The notes under the pieces are model-generated. The model was not told where the DNA came from, did no database searches, and saw only the letters and a list, made by a program, of their open reading frames with translations. The position numbers were made by a program, and so were the translations under genes. A DNA stretch of 64,000 nt, taken from Levilactobacillus tangyuanensis (GTDB taxonomy: Bacteria > Bacillota > Bacilli > Lactobacillales > Lactobacillaceae). Positions 1-7,871 of this stretch are shown here, piece by piece; positions within the stretch are counted from its first letter, which is position 1; every line of letters begins with the position of its first letter. Location: the NCBI RefSeq assembly GCF_003946545.1, contig NZ_RHOA01000007.1, positions 1 to 64,000 on the forward strand, written 5' to 3'.

Positions 1-105
1 TGGGTTTGATATAAATATCAAACCGCCCTACACATATTTGGTTTGTCGAAACAATGTTCAGTTTTCAAAGGTCTACCAGTTATCTGCTCTCGCAGACAAC
101 TTATT
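1..105 (-). promoter_or_regulatory. 16S rRNA operon leader (partial)
   Basis: Read on the minus strand, this segment follows two strong promoters and runs off the left edge. It contains a boxA-like antitermination motif (CTTTGAAAACTG, 59-70) and the TGTGTAGGG-type leader text I know from lactobacilli upstream of 16S rRNA. A perfect 10-bp hairpin (GGTTTGATAT / ATATCAAACC) lies at 3-24. No rRNA itself is inside the window, so the operon identity is inferred from promoters and leader. Confidence 0.7.
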
Positions 106-106
106 A

Positions 107-136
107 ATCATATCATTCAAGCTATATGATTGTCAA
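107..136 (-). promoter_or_regulatory. rRNA promoter P2
   Basis: Minus-strand TTGACA (131-136) and TATGAT (107-112) are separated by 18 bp. The -35 box is perfect. It is the downstream promoter of a tandem pair, as is common for Firmicute rrn operons. Confidence 0.75.
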
Positions 137-195
137 CAACTAATTTCAAACGTTTTTGAAATGCCGTTGCAATTGCCTCAATGACAACTTATATA

Positions 196-224
196 ACTAT
201 ACCAACTATCACTCCCTACGTCAA
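196..224 (-). promoter_or_regulatory. rRNA promoter P1
   Basis: Minus-strand TTGACG (219-224) and TATAGT (196-201) with a 17-bp spacer, preceded by an A/T-rich stretch that could be an UP element. It is about 90 bp upstream of P2 in the same direction. Confidence 0.7.
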
Positions 225-349
225 TCTTTTTTTGAAAGCTTTTCCAATTAACTCTTTGACCGCCCAAATTTTCTGAAAGGAAAGCGATAACCCGCCAATT
301 TACTATCCCCCTAGAAACCCATGACGACCGTTCCTCACGACAGGTATCC

Positions 350-383
350 AAATAAAATGAGACCCACTGTGGTAGCAGGTCTC
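350..383 (-). terminator. intrinsic terminator
   Basis: Minus-strand GAGACC...GGTCTC hairpin followed by ATTTTATTT, just after the stop of the 411-1328 gene. Confidence 0.7.
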
Positions 384-410
384 ACTCAAACAGTCCAAAT
401 AACATAACGG

Positions 411-1328
411 TTAATCATTCTTGAGCCCATTAATCCACCGGTTAATTTCCCGACTAGACCGCTTACGATTAACTTCTGCCCAAGTATATGGAAAGTAGTT
501 ACGCCAATCCTTATCGGTAAATGCTTCGGCATAGGGTAACAAGGTCGGTACTAGCAACCGGTCTGGTCGCATACCATTAGATAACAGTTCTAATCCCGTC
601 TTCGAGAAGAACGTTGTTACAACCTTACCGTCACTGTTAACGATTCGGTCGACCCAATCTTCATTCAGGAGACCAAACACATCATTTTCAATTTCAACTA
701 GCCCCCGTTGTTGCCGAGCAAGGTAAATGTTCCATTCATTCCTGGTTGGGAAATACAACGAGTAATAGTAGTCTTGAATGAAACAAGCAAAGTTACCGGC
801 ATACCCCTCAGTGGGCAAATAGTTCTTACCATCGGGCCGACGATAATGCGATGAACGACCTAGCAATTGCCGCAGGCTCTCGAATGGATTGGCTTGATGG
901 ACATACATCGACAAGTACCGCATCTGCCGCTTATAGAGATTAATCGCGTCATCCGGTGCCATCGTCTTCACGGTCGTCATGTCCAGCGATAGGTCAACCT
1001 TATCAATGTATCGTACCGGTTCCACTGGCAGACGGCCTTCCACCCGCATTTCTTCCACTCGACCACGAAATTCATCCAGTATATCGGCACGGATTTCGCT
1101 ATCCGGTAACGAGTTCTTAGGATATGCCCGAGCATAAACGTACAGGTCCCCCAAATCTGGCCGTCCAAGCAGCTTAGCATGCATGTAGCACCGAGTAGCA
1201 GCACTCTTCGTCTCTGGATAGCGAACAGTCGTCGAGTCCCCCTCTGAGGAACTATCGGCTCTTTCCACACCCTTATAGACAAAGAGGTAATATCCTAATC
1301 CAAAAACCAATAAGACGCTACTATACAT
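411..1328 (-). CDS. hypothetical membrane-anchored protein
   Basis: A 305-residue protein that I do not recognise. Residues 3-20 form one hydrophobic segment (N-terminal anchor), followed by a soluble domain rich in Tyr, Arg and Asp. The ATG at 1328 is chosen over an in-frame ATG 84 bases upstream because AGAGGGGGAG lies directly before it. A conserved-looking aromatic stretch (around QDYYYSLYFPTRNEW) sits mid-protein. It is monocistronic, with a terminator on each side. It lies between an rRNA operon and gltX, and the context gives no hint of function. Confidence 0.75.
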   Translation of the reverse strand: MYSSVLLVFGLGYYLFVYKGVERADSSSEGDSTTVRYPETKSAATRCYMHAKLLGRPDLGDLYVYARAYPKNSLPDSEIRADILDEFRGRVEEMRVEGRLPVEPVRYIDKVDLSLDMTTVKTMAPDDAINLYKRQMRYLSMYVHQANPFESLRQLLGRSSHYRRPDGKNYLPTEGYAGNFACFIQDYYYSLYFPTRNEWNIYLARQQRGLVEIENDVFGLLNEDWVDRIVNSDGKVVTTFFSKTGLELLSNGMRPDRLLVPTLLPYAEAFTDKDWRNYFPYTWAEVNRKRSSREINRWINGLKND

Positions 1329-1467
1329 AACCAACTCCCCCTCTCTGGTTATTAAGCACACCATAGCCAGTCTGAGTGTTTCCCGCAACAGATATGGCGC
1401 TTTACCAGCCAAATGGTCAGGGAGTTTAATTATCTAAGCTTACTTAGTCCCCCTGCGTCAGCGCACA

Positions 1468-1502
1468 AAAAAAGAGGAGCTCCATAAGGAGTTCCTCTTT
1501 TC
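1468..1502 (-). terminator. terminator of gltX
   Basis: Long hairpin (AAAAGAGGAACTCC / GGAGCTCCTCTTTT) with a T7 tract on the minus strand. It ends the gadC-gadB-gltX block and could also work in the other direction. Confidence 0.9.
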
Positions 1503-1525
1503 GTGATTATCACAATCGGAAAGTC

Positions 1526-3040
1526 TTAAACGTTCGCAATTGCCTTGTCTAACAAGTCAACGATCGTGCTGATTGAGTATAACCGTAAAATCTCATTGAT
1601 TTCAGGTGCTGAAGAGTTACCAGTGAAGGCAACGTTCAGTGGGAAGTACAATGCACGTCCCTTAACCCCAGTATCGGCACCAACGGCCTTAATCATACCC
1701 TTGAAGTCTGGATCAGCAACGTCAGCACCTAAGTCCTTAACGTGCTTTTCAAAGCTCTTCAGTACACTGACAACATCATCATGGTCGAATTCACTCAATT
1801 GAGAGTAATCGATATCGGATTGTAAGATATTTGCATAAAAGACAACCTTGTCCATAACTTCAGTTAACATGTGTACTTCGGTTTGATAGATCTTGGATAC
1901 TTGGTAAACAAATTCGCGAAGGTCAGGTAAGTTCAAAGCTTGAACTTGCTTGGCAACATCCGTTTGTCCTTCATCAACCAATTCCAAAATCCGGTCGGTC
2001 ATGTCATCAAGGCTAAGCTTCTTGATGTATTCCGCGTTAATCCAATCAAGCTTTTGTTGATCGAAGTATGCTGGAGACTTAGACATCCGTGAAGGATCGT
2101 AACGTTCGATAAGTTCTTGACGAGTGAAGATTTCGTCTTCACCAACTGGGGACCAACCCAGGAAGGCAATAAAGTTAAAGATTGCTTCACTGAGGTAACC
2201 TTGGTTCTTGTATTGGCTAATGAATTGCAAAGTCTTCTTATCCCGCTTGGATAACTTCTTCCGAGTCTTTGGGTTGTAAATCAATGTGATATGACCAAAG
2301 TTAGGCATTTTAATTCCTAATGCTTCGTACACCGCAACTTGTTTTGGTGTGTTGGCAATGTGGTCATCACCCCGAAGGACATCGGTGATGTCCATCAGGT
2401 AGTCATCGATAACAACGGCAAAGTTATAAGTAGGCATCCCATTACTCTTTTCAATAATGAAATCGCCACCCATGTTGTCGGAGTTAAACGCAACGTGGCC
2501 TTTGATGATGTCGTCCCATTCGTAAACATGGTCAGGTGGCATGTGAAGACGGATACTTGGTTTCAAGCCCTTTGCTTCAGCTGCCTCTTGGTCTTCAACA
2601 CTCCGACCATACCAACGGCCGTCGTAGTGAGGAGCCTCACCGGCTGCCCGTTGTTGATCGCGCATTTCGGTTAATTCATCTTCGGTTGCGTAATCTTTGT
2701 AAGCTAGACCTTCATCGAGCAGTTTAACAACGTAGCGATGATAGAGGGCTTGACGTTCACTTTGGTGATAAGGAGCGTACTTTGGATTTGGCTTATCTGG
2801 GCCTTCATCCCAATCGATACCTAACCAATGCAAGTTATCAATTTGACTATCCTCACCATGAGGAACGTTTCGCTTCAGATCGGTGTCTTCGATACGAAGA
2901 ACCATCGTGCCGTGGTAATGGCGGGCAAATAGGTAATTGAATAATGCAGACTGTGCGTTACCAATATGCAAGAATCCTGTTGGACTCGGTGCATACCTCA
3001 CCCGTACGTTTTTCTTATCCAATTCCGAATTATCACTCAT
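1526..3040 (-). CDS. gltX: glutamyl-tRNA synthetase
   Basis: A 504-residue class I aminoacyl-tRNA synthetase that charges tRNA-Glu, and in most Firmicutes also tRNA-Gln, which an amidotransferase then corrects. The HIGH-like signature HIGN is at residues 25-28 and the KMSKS-like KLSKR near 270. The ATG at 3040 has GAGGAGG seven bases upstream; an in-frame start 11 codons earlier lacks such a site. It follows gadB on the same strand after a 74-bp gap without a visible terminator. This linkage of gltX to the gad genes is known from L. brevis, and both enzymes use glutamate. Confidence 0.96.
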   Translation of the reverse strand: MSDNSELDKKNVRVRYAPSPTGFLHIGNAQSALFNYLFARHYHGTMVLRIEDTDLKRNVPHGEDSQIDNLHWLGIDWDEGPDKPNPKYAPYHQSERQALYHRYVVKLLDEGLAYKDYATEDELTEMRDQQRAAGEAPHYDGRWYGRSVEDQEAAEAKGLKPSIRLHMPPDHVYEWDDIIKGHVAFNSDNMGGDFIIEKSNGMPTYNFAVVIDDYLMDITDVLRGDDHIANTPKQVAVYEALGIKMPNFGHITLIYNPKTRKKLSKRDKKTLQFISQYKNQGYLSEAIFNFIAFLGWSPVGEDEIFTRQELIERYDPSRMSKSPAYFDQQKLDWINAEYIKKLSLDDMTDRILELVDEGQTDVAKQVQALNLPDLREFVYQVSKIYQTEVHMLTEVMDKVVFYANILQSDIDYSQLSEFDHDDVVSVLKSFEKHVKDLGADVADPDFKGMIKAVGADTGVKGRALYFPLNVAFTGNSSAPEINEILRLYSISTIVDLLDKAIANV

Positions 3041-3114
3041 GCTATTTCCTCCTCTATTATCTACTACACTCACCTACCCAAGTGCTGAGGTCCGACCTTA
3101 TGCTGTCGGTAATT

Positions 3115-4521
3115 CTAACGAACAGTCGTCTTGTTCGAGTCGTCAGTATCCTTAACGTCACCGAACTTGTGGTTCAAGTCAGCAATAGCTAACTTCAAGT
3201 CATCGATGAAGTCATCTGCAATAGCCATAGTCATACCAGGACGAACAACGATCCGGCTGATGATAGTTTCTTCACGGTTCTTTGGAAGTGGGTAAGCAGG
3301 TACTTGCCAGCCGTACTTAGCCAGAGCATCTTCCATGTCGTACAAACTCCAACTAACGTCGGCGTTGTCAGACAACTTCCAGCAGTTGATTGGTAATTCT
3401 TTACCATCAACAAGGATGTCAAAAATACCAAACTTCTTCAATTCATCAGTCAACTTCAATGAAACCTTCCGTACGTTGCTCATGATAGCCTTGTAACCAG
3501 CTAAACCAAAGCGTAAGAAGTTGTAGTATTGGGCGTTGATGTGCGCACCAGAGTGAGAGAAGTTGATAGCGATTGAGTCGACACTTGAACCAAGGTAAGG
3601 AACTGAGAAACGCATTTCCTTAGGAAGGATGTCGTAAGAGTTCTTACGCCATACGATCCAGCCTAAACCAGGGTAAACCATGCCGTACTTGTGACCTGAA
3701 ACGTTGATTGAAACAACGTTGTCAAGACGGAAGTCCCAAGGCTTGAAGCCGTCAACGAATGGGGCGAACAAACCACCAAAGGCAGCGTCCACGTGAATCC
3801 GTACTGGCAAAGCAGCAGTCTTGTTGTATTCAGTAACTAACTTGTCAAGACCTTGGATGTCATCAACGGAACCAGTGTAAGTGATCCCTTCAATACCAAT
3901 GATACCAATAGTGTTCTCATCGACGTAGTCCATAACATGGTCAAGGTCAAGAGATACTTGGTCGCCATTGATTGGAACTTGACGGAAGTCAACGTTCCAG
4001 TAAGTGCAGAACTTTTCCCAAACAACTTGGTTACCAGACATGATAACTAAGTTAGGCTTGTGAGCGTGAAGGTCATCGATGTCAAGGCCAGCAGCCTTAG
4101 CACGGTGCTTCCAGGTGTGCAACAATGCAAGTCCACCTAACATGCAACCTTCGGAAGAACCAACGGTTGAAGTACCGATGAAGTCATCACCGAACTTTTC
4201 TTCGTCAGGAATGCCCCAAAGGTGAGCAATCATACTTACACAATAGTTTTCCATTGCGGAAGTCTTAGGGTATTCGGACTTGTCGATGGCGTTAGTGTTA
4301 AGGGTACGCATCATCAATTGGTCAGCTTGTGGTTCCATTTCAGTGGTACAGAAAGTAGCCAAGTTTTGGTTAGCTTTTGCTTCGTTTAAACGGAAGTGGT
4401 CAACCATTTCTACGGCTACGTCTGGAGCCATTGGGCCTGCAGGCAAAGTGTTCTTAGGAAGTGATTCACCGGCTGCGGTGCTACCCAAGAAAGTCTTTTC
4501 CAATTGTGCTGCGTCTAACAT
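3115..4521 (-). CDS. gadB: glutamate decarboxylase (N-terminus interrupted by TAG)
   Basis: PLP enzyme of group II: L-glutamate plus a proton gives GABA and CO2, the intracellular half of the GAD acid-resistance system. As opened here it has 468 residues, starting MLDAAQLEKTF. The PLP-lysine motif SGHKYG and HVDAAFGG are intact. Directly upstream, in frame from an ATG at 4551, the nine codons MSKNDQETQ are followed by TAG (4522-4524) and then this ATG. From memory, L. brevis GadB begins MNKNDQETQQM, so the TAG looks like a CAG-to-TAG change at codon 10. A weak AGGA lies 10 bases before the 4521 start. The missing residues precede the PLP fold, so activity is probably kept, perhaps with altered level or pH response. 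It is downstream of gadC. Confidence 0.9.
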   Translation of the reverse strand: MLDAAQLEKTFLGSTAAGESLPKNTLPAGPMAPDVAVEMVDHFRLNEAKANQNLATFCTTEMEPQADQLMMRTLNTNAIDKSEYPKTSAMENYCVSMIAHLWGIPDEEKFGDDFIGTSTVGSSEGCMLGGLALLHTWKHRAKAAGLDIDDLHAHKPNLVIMSGNQVVWEKFCTYWNVDFRQVPINGDQVSLDLDHVMDYVDENTIGIIGIEGITYTGSVDDIQGLDKLVTEYNKTAALPVRIHVDAAFGGLFAPFVDGFKPWDFRLDNVVSINVSGHKYGMVYPGLGWIVWRKNSYDILPKEMRFSVPYLGSSVDSIAINFSHSGAHINAQYYNFLRFGLAGYKAIMSNVRKVSLKLTDELKKFGIFDILVDGKELPINCWKLSDNADVSWSLYDMEDALAKYGWQVPAYPLPKNREETIISRIVVRPGMTMAIADDFIDDLKLAIADLNHKFGDVKDTDDSNKTTVR

Positions 4522-4548
4522 CTACTGCGTTTCCTGATCGTTTTTACT

Positions 4549-4589
4549 CATAATGTAGTTGTCATACTAATGTATGACCTAGCCTCCTT
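4549..4589 (-). promoter_or_regulatory. gadB translation-initiation region: SD, hairpin, nested mini-ORF
   Basis: A strong AAGGAGG (4583-4589) is 31 bases from the ATG at 4551. Between them a perfect hairpin (GTCATAC, loop ATTA, GTATGAC; 4561-4578) shortens the effective spacing to about 13. The hairpin also hides another ATG (4565) that opens a five-codon ORF MTTTL, whose TGA overlaps the 4551 ATG as ATGA. Initiation may therefore pass from the mini-ORF to MSKNDQETQ and then to gadB by coupling. That chain is inference; the sequence elements are seen. Confidence 0.55.
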
Positions 4590-4618
4590 ATTTTTGAAAA
4601 TAATTCGTTTCTAGCTAC

Positions 4619-6118
4619 TTACTTTGCATCTTCCTTAGCCGCAGCTTGTTCAGCATATGGCTTAGAAGGATCCAAACCTAATTGACGTGCCCACTTGTCG
4701 TGGTACATGTATAGGATGAATGGAAGAATTCCCATGATAACGAATGCAACTAACAGCAACGTCAAGTATGTCTTCTTGTCGTGTGCGCTGTAATCTGCAG
4801 GTGGGAAGAATGTAACGACGAAACCAAATGCTGACAAGATGAAACCAAGTACACCATACGTTACACGGAGACCCATTGAACGTGAAGCACGGAACGTCCG
4901 GTGAAGGTCTTTGTGCTTGAATTGTAATACCAGGTAAGTGACGAACATCATCATGTACATCATAGTGTACAAAGCAACAGTTAAACTCATGGCAGTTTGG
5001 AAGGAAACGGATGACTTGTTCCCACCAGCACCAAAGGTTAAGAGTGCACCGACGATAGATACGACGACACCTTGTAAAATCATAACATTGGTTTCAATAC
5101 CATACTTGTTTGACTTAGAGAAACGAGGTGGTAAGTAACCTTCCTTGGCAGCTTCGAACATACCAGCGTTAGGTCCAACAACCCAACTACTGATTTCCCC
5201 AAGCACACCAACGGCTAACAAGAAACCAACAACTTTTTCTACTAAGACAACGCTAATACCAAACCGTTGAACCAAAGCACCATAAGCGAACACGATACCG
5301 TTACTCAATTGGATTTGGTCGTTTGGAATAGTCATAGCAATGGCCATTGAACCGATGATATCGGAGCAAATAGCACAGATTGCTAAGGCCGTCATAACCT
5401 TAGGGTAAACCTTAGGGTTTTCCAAGTCCTTAACGTGAGATGCAGAACCTTCGGCTCCGGCAAACGCAAGGATGAATGGCACGAATCCAACTAAGACACT
5501 CCCGTTCCAACTGGATGGGAAGATAGTATGTGTGTTTACATGAATAAGGGCAGGATTACCTTGAATCAAGTATGCAATAAATAGGAACAGTAAGAAGAAC
5601 ACAGGAATAATGACACCTAAAGTAAAGCACCATTGTGCGATCTTACCAGTAACGGAAGTCCCACGTTGTTGCAACCAGATAAGACCCCAAATCATAACCA
5701 TCATTAAGATGAATTTGACAGTTGGGTTGTTAGCAATAACAGGTAAACCGAAACTTACTGAGAAACACCCAAGAATAAAGTACATCATGGTGTTCATGCC
5801 GACAGTGATGTGAATCCATTGATAGAACAGAGCTGACCAACCAGCACGTTCACCAAGCATGTCACGACTCCAAGTAAAGATACCACCTTTACTCCAGCCA
5901 TCGATTGAAGCCATTTCACCAGCAGTACGAGTAACTGGGAGGAACCATAAGATCCCGGCCAGGAACAGGTAGAAGAAGGCAGTAGGCCCTTGCTTAGCAA
6001 ATGCGGCAAAACCATAAACCGTCATAACCATTGAAGTGGTCATTGAGAATAACTGGAACCCAGTTATTTGATTGGCTTTGGCTAAGTCAACTTGCTCCGT
6101 AGACTTTTTTTCATCCAC
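4619..6118 (-). CDS. gadC: glutamate/GABA antiporter
   Basis: A 499-residue APC-superfamily antiporter that brings in glutamate and exports GABA. Exchange plus decarboxylation removes a cytoplasmic proton per cycle. About 12 hydrophobic segments are visible, with the early motif TVYGFAAFAKQGPTAFF typical of GadC. The start is GTG at 6118, with AAGGGA about 11 bases upstream. It is first in the block gadC-gadB-gltX. A TATATA/TTGAAA promoter with a perfect 20-bp palindrome just upstream of the -35 suggests dedicated control. The hydrophilic C-terminal tail (AEQAAAKEDAK) may act as the pH plug described for E. coli GadC. Confidence 0.95.
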   Translation of the reverse strand: MDEKKSTEQVDLAKANQITGFQLFSMTTSMVMTVYGFAAFAKQGPTAFFYLFLAGILWFLPVTRTAGEMASIDGWSKGGIFTWSRDMLGERAGWSALFYQWIHITVGMNTMMYFILGCFSVSFGLPVIANNPTVKFILMMVMIWGLIWLQQRGTSVTGKIAQWCFTLGVIIPVFFLLFLFIAYLIQGNPALIHVNTHTIFPSSWNGSVLVGFVPFILAFAGAEGSASHVKDLENPKVYPKVMTALAICAICSDIIGSMAIAMTIPNDQIQLSNGIVFAYGALVQRFGISVVLVEKVVGFLLAVGVLGEISSWVVGPNAGMFEAAKEGYLPPRFSKSNKYGIETNVMILQGVVVSIVGALLTFGAGGNKSSVSFQTAMSLTVALYTMMYMMMFVTYLVLQFKHKDLHRTFRASRSMGLRVTYGVLGFILSAFGFVVTFFPPADYSAHDKKTYLTLLLVAFVIMGILPFILYMYHDKWARQLGLDPSKPYAEQAAAKEDAK

Positions 6119-6161
6119 TTTTTCTACAATCCCTTCGAATCAATTGAAACTCTGTAGGTGC

Positions 6162-6191
6162 TATATATGTAAGCAGTGGCAGCGGTTTCAA
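6162..6191 (-). promoter_or_regulatory. gadC promoter
   Basis: Minus-strand TTGAAA (6186-6191) and TATATA (6162-6167), spacer 18 bp (17 if ATATAT is used). It lies about 45 bases from the gadC start. Confidence 0.6.
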
Positions 6192-6201
6192 ATTGAGAAA
6201 T

Positions 6202-6221
6202 AATTACTTGGCCAAGTAATT
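6202..6221. promoter_or_regulatory. 20-bp perfect palindrome upstream of gadC -35
   Basis: AATTACTTGGCCAAGTAATT is perfectly symmetrical and ends 10 bp upstream of the -35 box, the position of an activator site. The protein that binds it is unknown; the neighbouring TetR-type regulator or an unlinked GadR are candidates. Confidence 0.6.
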
Positions 6222-6319
6222 GATGAGCCAATCATCAGATCGGCTCCCTGTTAACAACACCAAGGGTAGTCCTTCAGGAAATAATAGAGAATAGACATTC
6301 GGCCTCTTCTGTATAAAAA

Positions 6320-6910
6320 TCATACAAATTCCAGTTGTTGTTTAAAAGAGGTTTTTAAATCAATCTCCGGGTGATCGAATAACGTGGTCAACTGTTGTTG
6401 GCTAAACTTGCTCATTCCTTCGACTAATAGTGCCGGGTTCTCTCGCAGCCCCCCACGGAACCAGTTACTAACGACCCCCTGGTGACCATACTCGAACACT
6501 CGCAAGCCGGCTTGGTTACGAATAGCCAGTCGTGGATAGTCATCTTCTAATGATTTTTTAATTTTTTCTACTATTAAATCTATTGTTTTTAGAATGAAGT
6601 CGTCGAACTCCAGATACGCATGTGAGTCAACCACATGGCGACAGAAGTTTTGATAGGTGTCAATGTACCGAAACAAACTAAGGTACGTCACTAACCAATT
6701 CTGTGAGTCCGTATTCGCCGTTAGCTTTTCAGCATCGTGACTGAATTGATAATGCAGGCAATCATACTTATCTTGGAAGTGATAGTAGAAGGTCTGACGA
6801 TTAACATGGCTTTCCTGAACAATTTGCTTCACCGTGATGTCATCAAATTGATCATTTTCAGCAATGTCTTGTAAGGCTTCTCCAAGTCGGTCCTTAGTTT
6901 TATATTCCAT
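6320..6910 (-). CDS. TetR/AcrR family regulator
   Basis: A 196-residue regulator. The N-terminal HTH is clear: DITVKQIVQESHVNRQTFYYHF at about residues 24-45 is the usual TetR recognition region. The C-terminal half resembles the DhaS-type ligand domain (FRHVVDS...DDFI, then the KIKKSLED region). The ATG at 6910 has GTAGGAGA nine bases upstream. It lies 202 bp upstream of gadC on the same strand with no clear terminator between, so control of gadC is possible but unproved. L. brevis gadR is not of this family as far as I recall, so I do not name it gadR. Confidence 0.85.
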   Translation of the reverse strand: MEYKTKDRLGEALQDIAENDQFDDITVKQIVQESHVNRQTFYYHFQDKYDCLHYQFSHDAEKLTANTDSQNWLVTYLSLFRYIDTYQNFCRHVVDSHAYLEFDDFILKTIDLIVEKIKKSLEDDYPRLAIRNQAGLRVFEYGHQGVVSNWFRGGLRENPALLVEGMSKFSQQQLTTLFDHPEIDLKTSFKQQLEFV

Positions 6911-7047
6911 ACAGATCGTCTCCTACTTTAATAAGATTTTCACGCACGACCCTGCGTTGTAAATACAGTATAGACATCATTGGGGAAAATGTATAGATTC
7001 TTTTTGCTTTATCTTTGGTTTCGCCCCATTCTTTTCCCAGCGAACGC

Positions 7048-7087
7048 AAAAAAGACGCCAGCTCCCTAATCTAAGGAAACCGGCGTC
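7048..7087 (-). terminator. intrinsic terminator
   Basis: GACGCC...GGCGTC hairpin with an inner GGTTTCC/GGGAGC part and TTTTTTGCG on the minus strand. It lies after the tRNA pair and before the TetR gene, probably a backup terminator for the tRNA transcript. Confidence 0.65.
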
Positions 7088-7111
7088 CACTTGAATGTTC
7101 TTTATAGAAAT

Positions 7112-7145
7112 AAAAAAAGCTAGTCACTCTTCATCGAAGGACTAC
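7112..7145 (-). terminator. terminator of first tRNA pair
   Basis: Minus-strand hairpin GTAGTCCTTC / GAAG..GACTA followed by GC and T7, ten bases after tRNA-Gln. Confidence 0.75.
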
Positions 7146-7154
7146 CTCACAGAT

Positions 7155-7225
7155 TGGGCTAGCTGGATTCGAACCAACGCATGACGGGATCAAAACCCGT
7201 TGCCTTACCGCTTGGCTATAGCCCA
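7155..7225 (-). tRNA. tRNA-Gln (TTG), copy 1
   Basis: Full cloverleaf: acceptor arms TGGGCTA/TAGCCCA, D-arm GCCAAGCGGTAAGGC, anticodon loop TTTTGAT (anticodon TTG), T-loop GGTTCGAATCC. CCA is not encoded. Confidence 0.95.
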
Positions 7226-7237
7226 ATTATAAAAAAT

Positions 7238-7309
7238 GACCCGTACGGGATTCGAACCCATGTAGCCGCCGTGAAAGGGCGGTGTCTTAAACCACTTGAC
7301 CAACGGGCC
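7238..7309 (-). tRNA. tRNA-Glu (TTC), copy 1
   Basis: 72 nt, acceptor GGCCCGT/ACGGGTC, anticodon loop CTTTCAC (anticodon TTC), T-loop GGTTCGAATCC. It lies 12 bp upstream of tRNA-Gln copy 1 and is co-transcribed with it. Confidence 0.95.
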
Positions 7310-7466
7310 ATACACTTTCGTTGAATGTTTTGCATTGCTCATTCAATAAATTCATTATGCATCTAATTCTGAATAAAATCATTAGACAAACCAAGCAATT
7401 TGACCATTATTTGGAAATTAATGACCAAAACAGCATGTGCTCATCCTTTATCTGTATTTAGACAAT
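7310..7466. repeat. tRNA upstream region, copy 1 of a diverged tandem duplication
   Basis: The first 90 bases (GTTGAA.GTTTTG, CTCATTCAA.AAATTCATTATGC, GAATAAAA.CATTAGACAAA) match 7666-7755 with scattered changes. With the two tRNA pairs this makes a repeated unit of about 357 bp. The shared upstream part probably holds the promoter. Confidence 0.75.
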
Positions 7467-7499
7467 AAAAAAAGCCCAGTCTCTTATGCACGCCGACTG
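7467..7499 (-). terminator. terminator of second tRNA pair
   Basis: Minus-strand CAGTC...GACTG hairpin followed by GGC and T7, thirteen bases after tRNA-Gln copy 2. Confidence 0.8.
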
Positions 7500-7511
7500 T
7501 GACCTATCAAT

Positions 7512-7582
7512 TGGGCTAGCTGGATTCGAACCAACGCATGACGGGATCAAAACCCGTTGCCTTACCGCTTGGCTATAGCCCA
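7512..7582 (-). tRNA. tRNA-Gln (TTG), copy 2
   Basis: Identical over 71 nt to copy 1, anticodon TTG. Confidence 0.95.
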
Positions 7583-7593
7583 ATTATGAAAAT

Positions 7594-7665
7594 GACCCGT
7601 ACGGGATTCGAACCCATGTAGCCGCCGTGAAAGGGCGGTGTCTTAAACCACTTGACCAACGGGCC
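7594..7665 (-). tRNA. tRNA-Glu (TTC), copy 2
   Basis: Identical over 72 nt to copy 1, anticodon TTC, 11 bp upstream of tRNA-Gln copy 2. Confidence 0.95.
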
Positions 7666-7871
7666 ATACTGTTTCGTTGAACGTTTTGTCTAACTCATTC
7701 AACAAATTCATTATGCGACGAATATTGAATAAAAGCATTAGACAAAGCCTGAAAAGTGTCAAAAAATCCATTTATTAACATTATTCCTGTTTTGTATAGC
7801 TCAAATTTGTCAAAACTAAACTAAAATAGAATTATCTAGATTTCCTACACTTAAATTAAAGGAGTTTCCTC

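Noticed and set aside
3-24. Perfect hairpin at the left edge as a terminator
   Set aside because: No T tract on either side, and it lies in an rRNA leader.
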